From Pseudomonadota bacterium (GTDB lineage: Bacteria; Pseudomonadota; Alphaproteobacteria; Rhizobiales; Xanthobacteraceae): DNA of 8,674 nucleotides. Where the stretch lies: contig JAJYAH010000258.1 in assembly GCA_021779635.1 (NCBI GenBank), forward strand, positions 1 through 8,674, in the 5' to 3' direction. This document shows positions 1 through 6,800 of the stretch, piece after piece. Within the stretch, counting starts at the first letter, position 1, and each line of letters begins with the position of its first letter. The notes under the pieces were generated by a model, which did no database searches, was not told where the DNA came from, and saw nothing but the letters and a program-made list of their open reading frames with translations. Both the position numbers and the translations under genes were made by a program.

Positions 1-241
1 CCGGGTCGAGACCCGCGTGCGCTTCAAGCGCCTGAGCGAGGACGACATCCAAGCCTATATCGGCTCCGGCGAATGGCGCGGCAAGGCCGGCGGTTACGCG
101 GTGCAGGGCATCGCCGGATCGTTCGTGGTCAAGATGGTCGGCTCCTACAGCAATGTTGTGGGCTTGCCGTTATACGAATCGACTGCGCTGCTCGGGGGCG
201 AAGGCTTCCCGATTCGCTTTGGCTGGTTGAATGCCAGCTAA
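1..241 (+). CDS. maf: Maf-family nucleoside triphosphate pyrophosphatase, 3' end only (partial)
   Basis: This is the C-terminal part (about 79 codons, reading from base 2) of a Maf/YceF/YhdE-type protein; the family is usually about 200 residues, so the start lies outside the window. Maf proteins are cytosolic pyrophosphatases that hydrolyse non-canonical or modified nucleoside triphosphates to monophosphates; the family was originally linked to septum formation. The sequence shows the typical Maf C-terminal pattern: an acidic stretch before Y19 of the visible part, a [11 protein letters not shown] segment, then IAG and the family signature [13 protein letters not shown]. It stops at TAA 239-241, overlapping the yacG start by 11 nt, which suggests translational coupling. 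Maf followed by yacG and tRNA-Phe is an order I associate with Rhizobiales (prior knowledge). I do not see which nucleotides this subtype prefers. Confidence 0.93.
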   Translation, partial: RVETRVRFKRLSEDDIQAYIGSGEWRGKAGGYAVQGIAGSFVVKMVGSYSNVVGLPLYESTALLGGEGFPIRFGWLNAS

Positions 242-443
242 GCCACCAGGCGGTGCCGGACGCGGCAAGGAAACTGGCCGGGCGACCGGCAAGGGCAAGC
301 CTTGCCCGATCTGCGGCAAACCGGCCATCGAGGCCGCCCGTCCGTTTTGTTCCGCGCGCTGCCGGGATGTCGATCTGAACCGCTGGTTGTCGAATTCCTA
401 CGCCATTCCCGCCACCAAGGATGACGACGAGGACGGCGAGTAG
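231..443 (+). CDS. yacG: DNA gyrase inhibitor YacG, small zinc-binding protein
   Basis: This 70-residue protein has the YacG zinc-finger layout: CPIC at residues 25-28, then CSARC at 40-44, giving four cysteine ligands (C25, C28, C40, C44), followed by the conserved RDVDLNRWL segment and an acidic tail (DDDEDGE). In E. coli, YacG binds the GyrB C-terminal region and blocks DNA binding by gyrase; the same role is inferred here from homology. The basic, Gly-rich residues 1-24 before the finger look disordered. The ATG at 231 lies inside the last codons of maf and has only a weak Shine-Dalgarno, consistent with coupling to maf. It is the only Met start in the frame. Confidence 0.93.
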   Translation: MPAKPPGGAGRGKETGRATGKGKPCPICGKPAIEAARPFCSARCRDVDLNRWLSNSYAIPATKDDDEDGE

Positions 444-470
444 CGAAATTCACGTGTTTTCGCGCATTTA

Positions 471-488
471 GCGCCAGATTGGCGCCTC
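471..488 (+). terminator. Weak hairpin downstream of yacG, possible terminator
   Basis: GCGCC (471-475) and GGCGC (481-485) form a 5-bp stem around the loop AGATT, followed by the short pyrimidine run CTCTT. It lies 28 nt after the yacG stop. The stem is short and the U-tract poor, so this may be a weak or Rho-assisted end of the maf-yacG transcript, or chance. Confidence 0.25.
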
Positions 489-532
489 TTGCCGGCATGA
501 CCGCGCCACGCGGTGCCGAAGGCGAAGCGTGG

Positions 533-561
533 TGGACAGGGCTGCCCGGCCTGACTATAAA
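533..561 (+). promoter_or_regulatory. Sigma-70-type promoter for tRNA-Phe
   Basis: A -35 box TGGACA (533-538, 5 of 6 to consensus) and a -10 box TATAAA (556-561, 5 of 6) are separated by exactly 17 bp. Transcription would begin near 568, about 23 nt before the mature tRNA. Position and match quality make this the best promoter for the tRNA gene, independent of maf-yacG. The assignment is by eye. Confidence 0.55.
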
Positions 562-590
562 CCGGCGCTCCCGGCCCCGCGCCGGGACCT

Positions 591-666
591 GCCCAGGTAG
601 CTCAGTTGGTAGAGCATGCGACTGAAAATCGCAGTGTCGGTGGTTCGATCCCGCCCCTGGGCACCA
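591..666 (+). tRNA. tRNA-Phe (anticodon GAA)
   Basis: A complete 76-nt cloverleaf with encoded CCA. The acceptor stem pairs GCCCAGG (591-597) with CCTGGGC (656-662), the discriminator is A663 and CCA is 664-666. The D-stem is GCTC/GAGC (600-603 and 612-615). The anticodon stem is TGCGA/TCGCA (617-621 and 629-633) around the loop CTGAAAA, so the anticodon is GAA (624-626), reading UUC/UUU. The T-loop contains the conserved GGTTCGATCC. It delivers phenylalanine in translation. It sits between the housekeeping genes maf-yacG and the metabolic genes to the right. Confidence 0.98.
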
Positions 667-799
667 TACCCGACCGGCCGTTCCGAAAACCAACAAGTAG
701 AATCAATGGCTTGAAGCTACCCGCCTCGTACAAAGGTCGGTACAATGCCGCCTGCAATGTCGCGTGGGGCAAGCTGGCTTTAGCACAACGGAGACTCAA

Positions 800-1651
800 A
801 TGCCCCATCCGGTGTTGACCCCAAAATCCGTCGCCGTTGTTACCGGCGGCGCAGCGGGTATCGGCCTTGCGGCCGCCACGAAATTCGCGCGCCTGGGCCT
901 ACGGGTATGTATCGCGGATCTCGGTGACGAGCGGCTCGCCGGTGCCGCGGCGGTGCTTTCTGAGGCGGCGCCGGGCGGTGCGGCAAGTGTCATGGCGGTG
1001 GCGGCCGATGTCAGTCGCATCGACGATGTCAAGAAACTGGAACTTGCGGTGCGGCAGCGGTTCGGCGGTGTCGACGTTCTGATGAATAATGCCGGCGTGC
1101 AGCCCGGCAGCGGGATGTTCGGGCCTGCCGCGAACTGGCAGAATGTGATCGGCATCAATCTGTGGGGTGTCATCCATGGCACGCAGGTCTTCGTCCCCGG
1201 CATGATCGAGCGCGGACGCCCCGGCCTCGTCATCAATACCGGTTCGAAGCAGGGCAGCACGACCCCACCCGGAGATCCCGCCTACAATGTTGCCAAGGCC
1301 GGTGTGAAGGTTTTCACGGAGGCTTTACAGCATGAATTGAGGAACCTCCCGGACGCCAAGCTTAGCGCGCATCTCCTCATCCCCGGTTTCGTCTTTACCG
1401 GATTGACCGCCAAAGGCCGTACCGAAAAGCCCGCCGCCGCGTGGACGCCGGAGCAAACCGTCGACTTCATGATCGAACAGCTGTCGGCCGGAGACTTTTA
1501 CATTCTGTGTCCGGATAATGATGTGCCCCGGCATGTCGATGAGCGCCGGATTCTGTGGGCCGCCGGAGATATCGTCGAGAACCGGCCAGCGCTGTCGCGC
1601 TGGCATCCGGATTACGCGGATGCCTTCGCAAAGTTTATGGACGTGCGTTAG
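800..1651 (+). CDS. SDR-family NAD(P)-dependent oxidoreductase
   Basis: A 283-residue classical short-chain dehydrogenase/reductase, a cytosolic Rossmann-fold enzyme that interconverts an alcohol and a carbonyl. Visible motifs: cofactor loop TGGAAGIG (residues 15-22); Asp40 at the end of strand beta-2, favouring NAD(H); NNAG (96-99); N120; catalytic Ser149; and YNVAK giving Tyr162 and Lys166. The Ser-Tyr distance of 13 is the classical spacing. The tail after residue 235 is longer than in minimal 250-residue SDRs and ends in a W-H-P-D-Y-A-x-A-F segment. I chose ATG 800 because GGAG (790-793) sits 6 nt upstream; an in-frame GTG at 764 would add 12 residues but lacks a comparable site. The substrate is unknown. 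It converges on the sugar operon, so a shared pathway is possible but unproven. Confidence 0.93.
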   Translation: MPHPVLTPKSVAVVTGGAAGIGLAAATKFARLGLRVCIADLGDERLAGAAAVLSEAAPGGAASVMAVAADVSRIDDVKKLELAVRQRFGGVDVLMNNAGVQPGSGMFGPAANWQNVIGINLWGVIHGTQVFVPGMIERGRPGLVINTGSKQGSTTPPGDPAYNVAKAGVKVFTEALQHELRNLPDAKLSAHLLIPGFVFTGLTAKGRTEKPAAAWTPEQTVDFMIEQLSAGDFYILCPDNDVPRHVDERRILWAAGDIVENRPALSRWHPDYADAFAKFMDVR

Positions 1652-1660
1652 GTAGATGCG

Positions 1661-2812
1661 TCACAGCTCGATCGCCGTCCAGGCCGCATTGGCCTGGCTC
1701 GACGCGACCGCTGCGGCGATGAAACGCATCCCGCGCACCCCGTCCGCGATACCCGGTACCAGCAGGCTGGCCGGGTCTGGGTCACGGGTTTCGAGCCGCG
1801 CGCGGATCTGTTCGGCGACGTCGCGGTAGATCTGCGCGAACGCCTCCAGATACCCTTCGGGATGTCCGGCGGGGATGCGGCTCGCGTGAGCCGCAACCGC
1901 GCTCGCGCCTGAACCTGCCCGGCGAATCAATTGCGGCGGCTCGCCGAGCGGGGTGAACAGCAAAGCGTTGGGCTGCTCCTGTGACCAGTCCAGCCCGGCC
2001 TTTTCACCATAGACGCGCAGCCTCAGCGCGTTCTCGTTGCCCGGCGCTACTTGCGATGACCACAGCATCCCGCGCGCGCCGGAAGAGAAGCGCAGCAGCA
2101 TCTGGGCGTCGTCGTCGAGCGCCCGTCCCTTGACGAACCGGGTCAGCTCCGCGGCCACGCTCTCGCAGCGCAGGCCGGTGACGAACTCCGCCAGATGAAA
2201 GGCATGGGTGCCGATGTCGCCGGCGCAGCCGGCGTCTCCGCTGCGGGCCGGGTCGGTACGCCAGGCCGCCTGCTTCTGGCCGGTTTCCTCCAAAGCGGTT
2301 GTTAGCCAGTCCTGCGGGTATTCGACCTGGACAACCCGGATGATCCCCAGCGCGCCGCTCGACACCATGTCCCGCGCCTGCCGCACCAGCGGGTAGCCCG
2401 TGTAGTTATGCGTCAACGCGAAGATGAGGCCACTGCGCTCCACGGCCGCGGCCAGAGTCACTGCGTCTTCGAGCCGGTGGGTAACAGGCTTGTCGCAGAT
2501 CACGTGGATGCCGCGGGCGAGGAAGGCCCGGGCGGGGGCGAAGTGCAGATGGTTGGGCGTCACGATCGCCACCACATCGATGCCGTCCGGCCGCGCCGCC
2601 TCGCGCTCGGCCATCTCCTCGAATCCGCCATAGCGGCGGCCGGGTTCGATATGCAGCGCCGCCGCGCTGGCGTTCGCCCGCGCCGAATCGGATGACAGCG
2701 CGCCGGCGACCAACTCGTACTGGTCGTCGAGCCGGGCCGCAATGCGGTGCACGGCGCCGATGAAGGCGCCCTGGCCGCCGCCCACCATGCCGAGACGGAT
2801 ACGTCGGGCCAT
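1661..2812 (-). CDS. Gfo/Idh/MocA-family oxidoreductase
   Basis: A 383-residue NAD(P)-dependent dehydrogenase of the glucose-fructose oxidoreductase / inositol dehydrogenase / MocA family; these enzymes typically oxidise or reduce a hydroxyl of a sugar, inositol or derivative. The N-terminal Rossmann domain starts with [13 protein letters not shown] (residues 7-19). The family EKP motif appears as CDKPVT (106-111) with catalytic Lys108. The C-terminal domain carries GDIGTHAFH (198-206), the D-x-G-x-H motif with Asp199 and His203. DKP instead of EKP is a mild variation. The ATG at 2812 is chosen because its A is also the last base of the upstream gene's TGA (TGATG overlap), giving translational coupling. 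It is the last gene of the reverse-strand set, and its stop is 9 bp from the convergent SDR stop. The substrate is not deducible. Confidence 0.94.
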   Translation of the reverse strand: MARRIRLGMVGGGQGAFIGAVHRIAARLDDQYELVAGALSSDSARANASAAALHIEPGRRYGGFEEMAEREAARPDGIDVVAIVTPNHLHFAPARAFLARGIHVICDKPVTHRLEDAVTLAAAVERSGLIFALTHNYTGYPLVRQARDMVSSGALGIIRVVQVEYPQDWLTTALEETGQKQAAWRTDPARSGDAGCAGDIGTHAFHLAEFVTGLRCESVAAELTRFVKGRALDDDAQMLLRFSSGARGMLWSSQVAPGNENALRLRVYGEKAGLDWSQEQPNALLFTPLGEPPQLIRRAGSGASAVAAHASRIPAGHPEGYLEAFAQIYRDVAEQIRARLETRDPDPASLLVPGIADGVRGMRFIAAAVASSQANAAWTAIEL

Positions 2813-3867
2813 CAGCCGAGCCCCAGCAGCTTGCGGTTGGCCGCCTGGTCGATGCCGCTTGCCGCGAAGTCGTCGAAGGCCCGGGTGGCAACCTGGATGA
2901 TGTGCGCCTCGATAAACGCCGCACCCTCCGCCGCGCCTTGCTCGCTGTCCTTGATGCAGCACTCCCATTCGAGCACCGCCCAGCCGTCGAACCCGTATTG
3001 CGACAGCCTGGAAAAGATCGCGCCGAACTCCACCTGCCCATCGCCGAGCGACCGGAACCGGCCGGCGCGATTCACCCATGGCTGAAACCCGGAATAGACG
3101 CCCTGCCGGCCGCTCGGGTTGAACTCGGCGTCCTTGGCGTGAAACATCCTGATGCGCGGATGATAGATGTCGATGAACTGCAAGTAGTCGAGCTGCTGCA
3201 GCAGGAAGTGGCTGGGATCATACAGAATGTTGCAGCGCGGGTGGTTGTTCACGCGCTCCAAAAACATTTCGTAGGTGATGCCGTCGTGCAGATCCTCGCC
3301 GGGATGGATCTCGTAACAGACGTCAACACCCGCCTCGTCGAAGGCATTCAGGATCGGCGTCCAGCGGCGCGCCAGTTCGTCGAAGGCGGTCTCCACCAGG
3401 CCGGCGGGGCGCTGGGGCCACGGGTAGACGAACGGCCAGGCGAGGGCGCCGGAGAACGTGGCGTGGGCCGAGAGGCCGAGATTGCGCGACGCCTTGGCGG
3501 CCAGCAGCACCTGCTCGACTGCCCATCGCTGGCGGGCGGCCGGGTTGCTGCGCACCTCCGGCGCCGCAAACCCGTCGAAGGCTGCGCCGTAGGCGGGATG
3601 CACGGCGATCAACTGGCCCTGCAGATGCGTGGACAACTCCGTGAGCTGCACGCCTGCTTCCGACAGCACGCCCTTTATTTCGTCGCAATATCCGGTGCTT
3701 TCGGCGGCGCGCGCGAGATCAAACAGACGCCTGTCCCAGCTCGGCAACTGCACGCCCTTGTAGCCATGGCCCGCAGCCCAGCGGGCGATGTCGGCCAGAT
3801 TGTTAAAGGGTGTTGCGTCGCCGGCGAACTGCGCGAGGAAAATGGCGGGCCCCTTCATCGTCTTCAT
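2812..3867 (-). CDS. Sugar phosphate isomerase/epimerase (xylose isomerase-like TIM barrel)
   Basis: A 351-residue TIM-barrel protein of the AP endonuclease 2 / xylose isomerase-like superfamily (IolE/IolH/ketose epimerase type), usually a metal-dependent isomerase, epimerase or dehydratase. The expected metal ligands are visible in order: Glu186 in YEIHPGED, Asp217 in LYDPSHF, His243 in RMFHAKD, and Glu302 (or Glu300) in LEWEC. His188 and His220 sit where catalytic or substrate-binding residues are common. The start at ATG 3867 is preceded by GGGAG with 7-nt spacing; a TTG two codons upstream would overlap that site. A 152-bp gap separates it from dhaL, so it may have its own promoter. It overlaps the next gene by one base (TGATG). 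TIM-barrel plus Gfo/Idh pairs are common in rhizobial sugar and inositol clusters. Confidence 0.92.
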   Translation of the reverse strand: MKTMKGPAIFLAQFAGDATPFNNLADIARWAAGHGYKGVQLPSWDRRLFDLARAAESTGYCDEIKGVLSEAGVQLTELSTHLQGQLIAVHPAYGAAFDGFAAPEVRSNPAARQRWAVEQVLLAAKASRNLGLSAHATFSGALAWPFVYPWPQRPAGLVETAFDELARRWTPILNAFDEAGVDVCYEIHPGEDLHDGITYEMFLERVNNHPRCNILYDPSHFLLQQLDYLQFIDIYHPRIRMFHAKDAEFNPSGRQGVYSGFQPWVNRAGRFRSLGDGQVEFGAIFSRLSQYGFDGWAVLEWECCIKDSEQGAAEGAAFIEAHIIQVATRAFDDFAASGIDQAANRKLLGLG

Positions 3868-4019
3868 GATCAATCTCCCGTCTCACGGATTGGCGCGTCG
3901 GTTCGCAAACGATGGGCAGTTTCAAACGCGGCGGAAGCATAATCCGAAAACCGGATCCAGCGCACGCTTCCCGGTTTCGGGGTTAGCGAAAGGGCGTGCC
4001 GATCGATGGCAAGCCACCG

Positions 4020-4661
4020 CTACGATCGCAGCGCCTGCGCGATGGCACCGACAATGACCAGGGCGGAGGCGGCACCGGGATCCTCGTGGCCAATCGCGCG
4101 CTCACCGAGCCGCGAGGCGCGGCCCTTGGACGCGACCATGAATTTCGTCGCTTCGGCACCAGCCTGGGCGGCGGCCAGCGCATCCTTGAGGCACGCCTCC
4201 AAATCCTTGTCCGCCGCTCGCGCGGCCTCCGCGGCTTCGGCCGCCGGAACCCACACGTCCACCATCGTCTTGTCGCCGCGCTCGGCCTTGCCACGGTCTT
4301 GAATGCCCTTGGCCACGGCGGCGATGATGTCGACGATCGCGTCCCGGTCGAGAATGGTCCGCCCCTTCATGACGGCGGCGGCCCGCATCAAACCCGTCGC
4401 ATAGAGCGGACCCGGCGAGGCGCCGACGGCGTTGAGGAAGACTTTCGCCGCCGTGTTCAGGACGCTGGTAGGGTCGGTGCTTGCCCGGTCCAGCCGGCCC
4501 AGCGCGTCGCCGACCGCCGCGAAGCCGATCGACATGGTGACGCCATGATCCGCGTCGCCGATGACACCGTCCAGTTCCGACAGGCGCCCTTTCGTTGCCT
4601 CGATGGCTGCGGCGATCGCCCGGAAGATGTCGACAAGATCGCGGTTCACGAATTCAGTCAT
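4020..4661 (-). CDS. dhaL: Dihydroxyacetone kinase subunit DhaL (ATP/ADP-binding subunit)
   Basis: A 213-residue DhaL/DAK2-domain protein, the usual length for the stand-alone subunit. DhaL holds the nucleotide and transfers phosphate to the ketose held on DhaK in the cytosol. Diagnostic motifs: GDADHG near residues 42-47, supplying the Mg-coordinating aspartates; GASPGPLYATGLMRAA, the nucleotide-binding Gly/Ser loop; GDKTMVDVW; and the C-terminal RASRLGERAIGHEDPGAAS. ATG 4661 starts immediately before the conserved TEFVNRDL; longer in-frame starts run back into dhaK. Its Shine-Dalgarno is weak and it begins 56 bp after the dhaK stop. No dhaM is present in the window. The pair could use ATP directly, as fused DAK enzymes do, or depend on a PTS component elsewhere. 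Confidence 0.95.
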   Translation of the reverse strand: MTEFVNRDLVDIFRAIAAAIEATKGRLSELDGVIGDADHGVTMSIGFAAVGDALGRLDRASTDPTSVLNTAAKVFLNAVGASPGPLYATGLMRAAAVMKGRTILDRDAIVDIIAAVAKGIQDRGKAERGDKTMVDVWVPAAEAAEAARAADKDLEACLKDALAAAQAGAEATKFMVASKGRASRLGERAIGHEDPGAASALVIVGAIAQALRS

Positions 4662-4717
4662 ACTGTCTGCTCGCTGATTGGCTACGAGGGAGTGATACTG
4701 CGTGGTGAGCCACCGAA

Positions 4718-5725
4718 TCAGGGCACGCGGAACATGGCGCAGTCGCAAGGACGATCGAGCAACTGGATCAACTCGCCGTCGAGCAGCATCAGCGAGATGG
4801 ACGCGCCAGCCATCTCCAGCGAGGTGCAGTAGTTTCCGACCCAGGTCGCATGGATGCTTATTCCCTTGGCGTCGAGGCGCTGGCGCACGCGCCGGTTCAT
4901 CACATAAAGCTCCATCAAGGGCGTCGATCCGAGCGAGTTGACGAGGAGCGCGACCTTGTCGCCGCGCTTCGCCGGCATTTCCGTAAATATCCGGTCGAGA
5001 ATTTCGTCGGTGACGGCGTCGGCGTTCTTCAGCGGTTCGCGCGCCACGCCCGGCTCGCCATGGATGCCCATGCCGATCTCCATGTCGCCGGGCCCGATTT
5101 CAAAATTGTGCTTGAGCGTGTGCGGCAGCGAGCACGGCGCAAGGGCCACGCCCATGGTGTAGGTGCGGTCGTTGGCCTTGCGCGCCGCCCGTTCGCATTC
5201 GTCCAGGGACCACATCGCGTCACAGGCCGCACCCGCCACCTTGAAGATGAAGAAGTTGCCGGCGACGCCACGCCGTTCCTTCTTTCGTTCCGGTGGCGCC
5301 GAGGCGACGTCGTCGGTCGTCAATACGGTGTGCACCTTGATGCCGTCGGCGGCAGCCATTTCCACCGCCATGTCGAAGTTCATGACGTCGCCGGCATAGT
5401 TGCCGTACATGAACAGCACGCCCTTGCCGCCATCGACCGCCTTGGCGCATTCGTAGATCGGGTCGGGCGGCGGCGATGCGAAGACGTTGCCGACGGCGGC
5501 CGCATCAGCCAGGCCCTTGCCGACAAAGCCCAGGAACATCGGCTCGTGACCGGACCCGCCGCCGATCACGAGACCGACTTTTCCCGGGCGCGGGCCTGAA
5601 CGGGCAACGATCGCGCGGGGGTGGTGCTCCAGCTGCCGCAGATGCTGCGGATGCGCCGCGACGATGCCTTCGAGCATCTCCTCGATGATCGCATTGGGAT
5701 CGTTGATCAGCTTTTTTGTTTTCAT
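4718..5725 (-). CDS. dhaK: Dihydroxyacetone kinase subunit DhaK (internal start within the fused frame)
   Basis: This is the stand-alone reading of the DhaK module: 335 residues from ATG 5725, close to the normal DhaK length. DhaK binds short ketoses covalently through a histidine and presents them to DhaL for phosphorylation. Visible motifs, numbered from this start: GGGSGHEP (55-62) with His60; GNYAGDVMNFD (108-118) with Asp113, the likely catalytic acid/base; RRGVAGN (151-157); and MGIHGEPG (219-226) with His222, the expected hemiaminal-forming residue. A strong Shine-Dalgarno, GGGAGG, stands 6 nt before the ATG, which argues that this start is used even though the regulator frame runs straight into it. 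The substrate may be dihydroxyacetone or a related ketose such as erythrulose; the sequence does not decide. The dhaL gene follows after 56 bp. Confidence 0.75.
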   Translation of the reverse strand: MKTKKLINDPNAIIEEMLEGIVAAHPQHLRQLEHHPRAIVARSGPRPGKVGLVIGGGSGHEPMFLGFVGKGLADAAAVGNVFASPPPDPIYECAKAVDGGKGVLFMYGNYAGDVMNFDMAVEMAAADGIKVHTVLTTDDVASAPPERKKERRGVAGNFFIFKVAGAACDAMWSLDECERAARKANDRTYTMGVALAPCSLPHTLKHNFEIGPGDMEIGMGIHGEPGVAREPLKNADAVTDEILDRIFTEMPAKRGDKVALLVNSLGSTPLMELYVMNRRVRQRLDAKGISIHATWVGNYCTSLEMAGASISLMLLDGELIQLLDRPCDCAMFRVP

Positions 5726-6799
5726 GCCTGTCCTCCCGGTTTCCGGCGTCCCGTCGGCGCGGCGCTGCACGTCGTTGGTAATGTCCGACGCGCTTTCCGC
5801 TTTCAGCATGCCGCGTGCCGTCACCTCGTCGGTCACAAGGATCGTCGCATGTCCGCCTTTGAGGCAGGCGCGAATCGCCGAGACCTTGTCGATGCCGCCG
5901 GCGACGGCGATGCGAACCTTGATGCGCGCGATTTCCTCCAGCGACAGGCCGATCATGCGATCGTCCAGCGGACCGTGCAGCGGCGTGCCGTTCTCATCCA
6001 TGAAGCGCCCTGCGACGACGGCGGTGCCGCGAAGCCGGAGATAGTATGCCGCGTCGGCCTGACCGAAAAGCCCGCTGGTGTAGATGAGGCTGCCAGACCC
6101 CGTGGTGCAAACACCGAAGATCAGCTTGTCGGCGCGCCTTCCGATCTCGAGCTGCTCGTGCACGATGGGCTCGTTCACCAAAACGTCGCGAACGACCGCA
6201 TTCGACACCACCGCCGGCGCCAGCAGGTTGATGCAGCGCGCGCCAATCCCCGCAGCGACGCGCGATGCGCAAAGCTCCGGGGAAAAGTCGAAGGTTGCGG
6301 TCGTTCCGCCGGTGGCCTGGATTACCGAAACGTCCTGAATGCGCATCGGCCCGATATTGGCGCCCACGGCCATGATCGTTCGGCCCCACGCGACGGCCAG
6401 CGTATCGCCCGGTCTCAGAAGGCTCTGCAGAACGGCGGCTCCGGCCTCGCCAAGCCGCGTGATAAGGGGCCTGGCGCCGTCATCGGTCGGGATGACAACG
6501 CAGTCGGCGAGTTGAAAGCGCTGCTTCAGAGCTTGCGCCACGCTGACGGCGCCGAGCCGCGCGGGATCGATATTGATGCTGACGATGCCCCGCGCGCGCG
6601 CCTCGGCCAGATAGCCGTTCACCGTCGCCCGCGAGACCCCCATGACCTCGGCGATACCGTTCTGCGTCATGCCGTCGCGAAAATAGAGCCAGGCAGCCCA
6701 GACATGCGGATCGTCGCGAAAGCGCAGAGGAATTGGCTCAGGATCCTCCCCTGAGCTCGCTGGCCGGCCAGCCCTCCTCGTGGCGTATCGTTTCTCCAT
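4718..6799 (-). CDS. SorC-family sugar-binding transcriptional regulator fused in frame to DhaK
   Basis: One uninterrupted 693-codon frame encodes two complete modules. Residues 1-332 are a SorC/DeoR-type regulator. A helix-turn-helix lies at about 43-66 (GMTQNGIAEVMGVSRATVNG), followed by a sugar-phosphate-isomerase-like effector domain with GDTLAVAWGRT, CTTGSGSLIYTSG and AVAGGIDKVSAIRACLKGG, ending at the family-typical LVTDEVTARGML. Residues 333-358 are a polar linker. Residues 359-693 are a full DhaK, with no stop codon between. SorC regulators bind phosphorylated sugars and control sugar operons, so here DhaK's substrate or product could be the inducer (inference). The start at ATG 6799 lacks a Shine-Dalgarno; an upstream ATG at 6829 also lacks one and lies within the likely promoter. 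The separation may have been lost by mutation, or free DhaK may come from the internal start at 5725. A sequencing indel is an alternative, though both modules are intact. Confidence 0.8.
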   Translation of the reverse strand: MEKRYATRRAGRPASSGEDPEPIPLRFRDDPHVWAAWLYFRDGMTQNGIAEVMGVSRATVNGYLAEARARGIVSINIDPARLGAVSVAQALKQRFQLADCVVIPTDDGARPLITRLGEAGAAVLQSLLRPGDTLAVAWGRTIMAVGANIGPMRIQDVSVIQATGGTTATFDFSPELCASRVAAGIGARCINLLAPAVVSNAVVRDVLVNEPIVHEQLEIGRRADKLIFGVCTTGSGSLIYTSGLFGQADAAYYLRLRGTAVVAGRFMDENGTPLHGPLDDRMIGLSLEEIARIKVRIAVAGGIDKVSAIRACLKGGHATILVTDEVTARGMLKAESASDITNDVQRRADGTPETGRTGMKTKKLINDPNAIIEEMLEGIVAAHPQHLRQLEHHPRAIVARSGPRPGKVGLVIGGGSGHEPMFLGFVGKGLADAAAVGNVFASPPPDPIYECAKAVDGGKGVLFMYGNYAGDVMNFDMAVEMAAADGIKVHTVLTTDDVASAPPERKKERRGVAGNFFIFKVAGAACDAMWSLDECERAARKANDRTYTMGVALAPCSLPHTLKHNFEIGPGDMEIGMGIHGEPGVAREPLKNADAVTDEILDRIFTEMPAKRGDKVALLVNSLGSTPLMELYVMNRRVRQRLDAKGISIHATWVGNYCTSLEMAGASISLMLLDGELIQLLDRPCDCAMFRVP
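5726..5738 (-). promoter_or_regulatory. Strong internal Shine-Dalgarno before the DhaK start
   Basis: Read on the reverse strand, the sequence is CGGGAGGACAGGC then ATG. The GGGAGG core lies 6 nt from the ATG at 5725, near-ideal spacing. It lies in the linker of the fused regulator-DhaK frame, where it encodes the residues around ETGRTG. It supports independent initiation of DhaK and suggests that the two modules were originally separate genes. Confidence 0.65.
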
Positions 6800-6800
6800 C

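Noticed and set aside
711..746. Promoter for the SDR from TTGAAG (711-716) and TACAAT (741-746)
   Set aside because: The spacing is 24 bp to TACAAT, or 12 bp to the nearer TACAAA; neither is usable by sigma-70, so no promoter is claimed.
764..799. Upstream GTG start for the SDR
   Set aside because: It lacks a ribosome site and adds 12 residues before a normal SDR N-terminus; ATG 800 has GGAG at good spacing.
606..818. Small forward frame across the tRNA
   Set aside because: Its first codons are the tRNA-Phe sequence itself; no independent coding evidence.
2902..3942. Long forward frame (346 codons) opposite the TIM-barrel gene
   Set aside because: The reverse frame has clear metal-binding motifs and a good ribosome site; the forward frame shows no recognisable domain and reflects high GC at third positions.
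3996..4832. Forward frame of 278 codons opposite dhaL
   Set aside because: DhaL motifs on the reverse strand are unambiguous; this is the antisense shadow.
5621..6754. Forward frame of 377 codons opposite the regulator
   Set aside because: It mirrors the SorC coding frame, is rich in Arg/Asp/Ala, has no family motifs and no convincing ribosome site.
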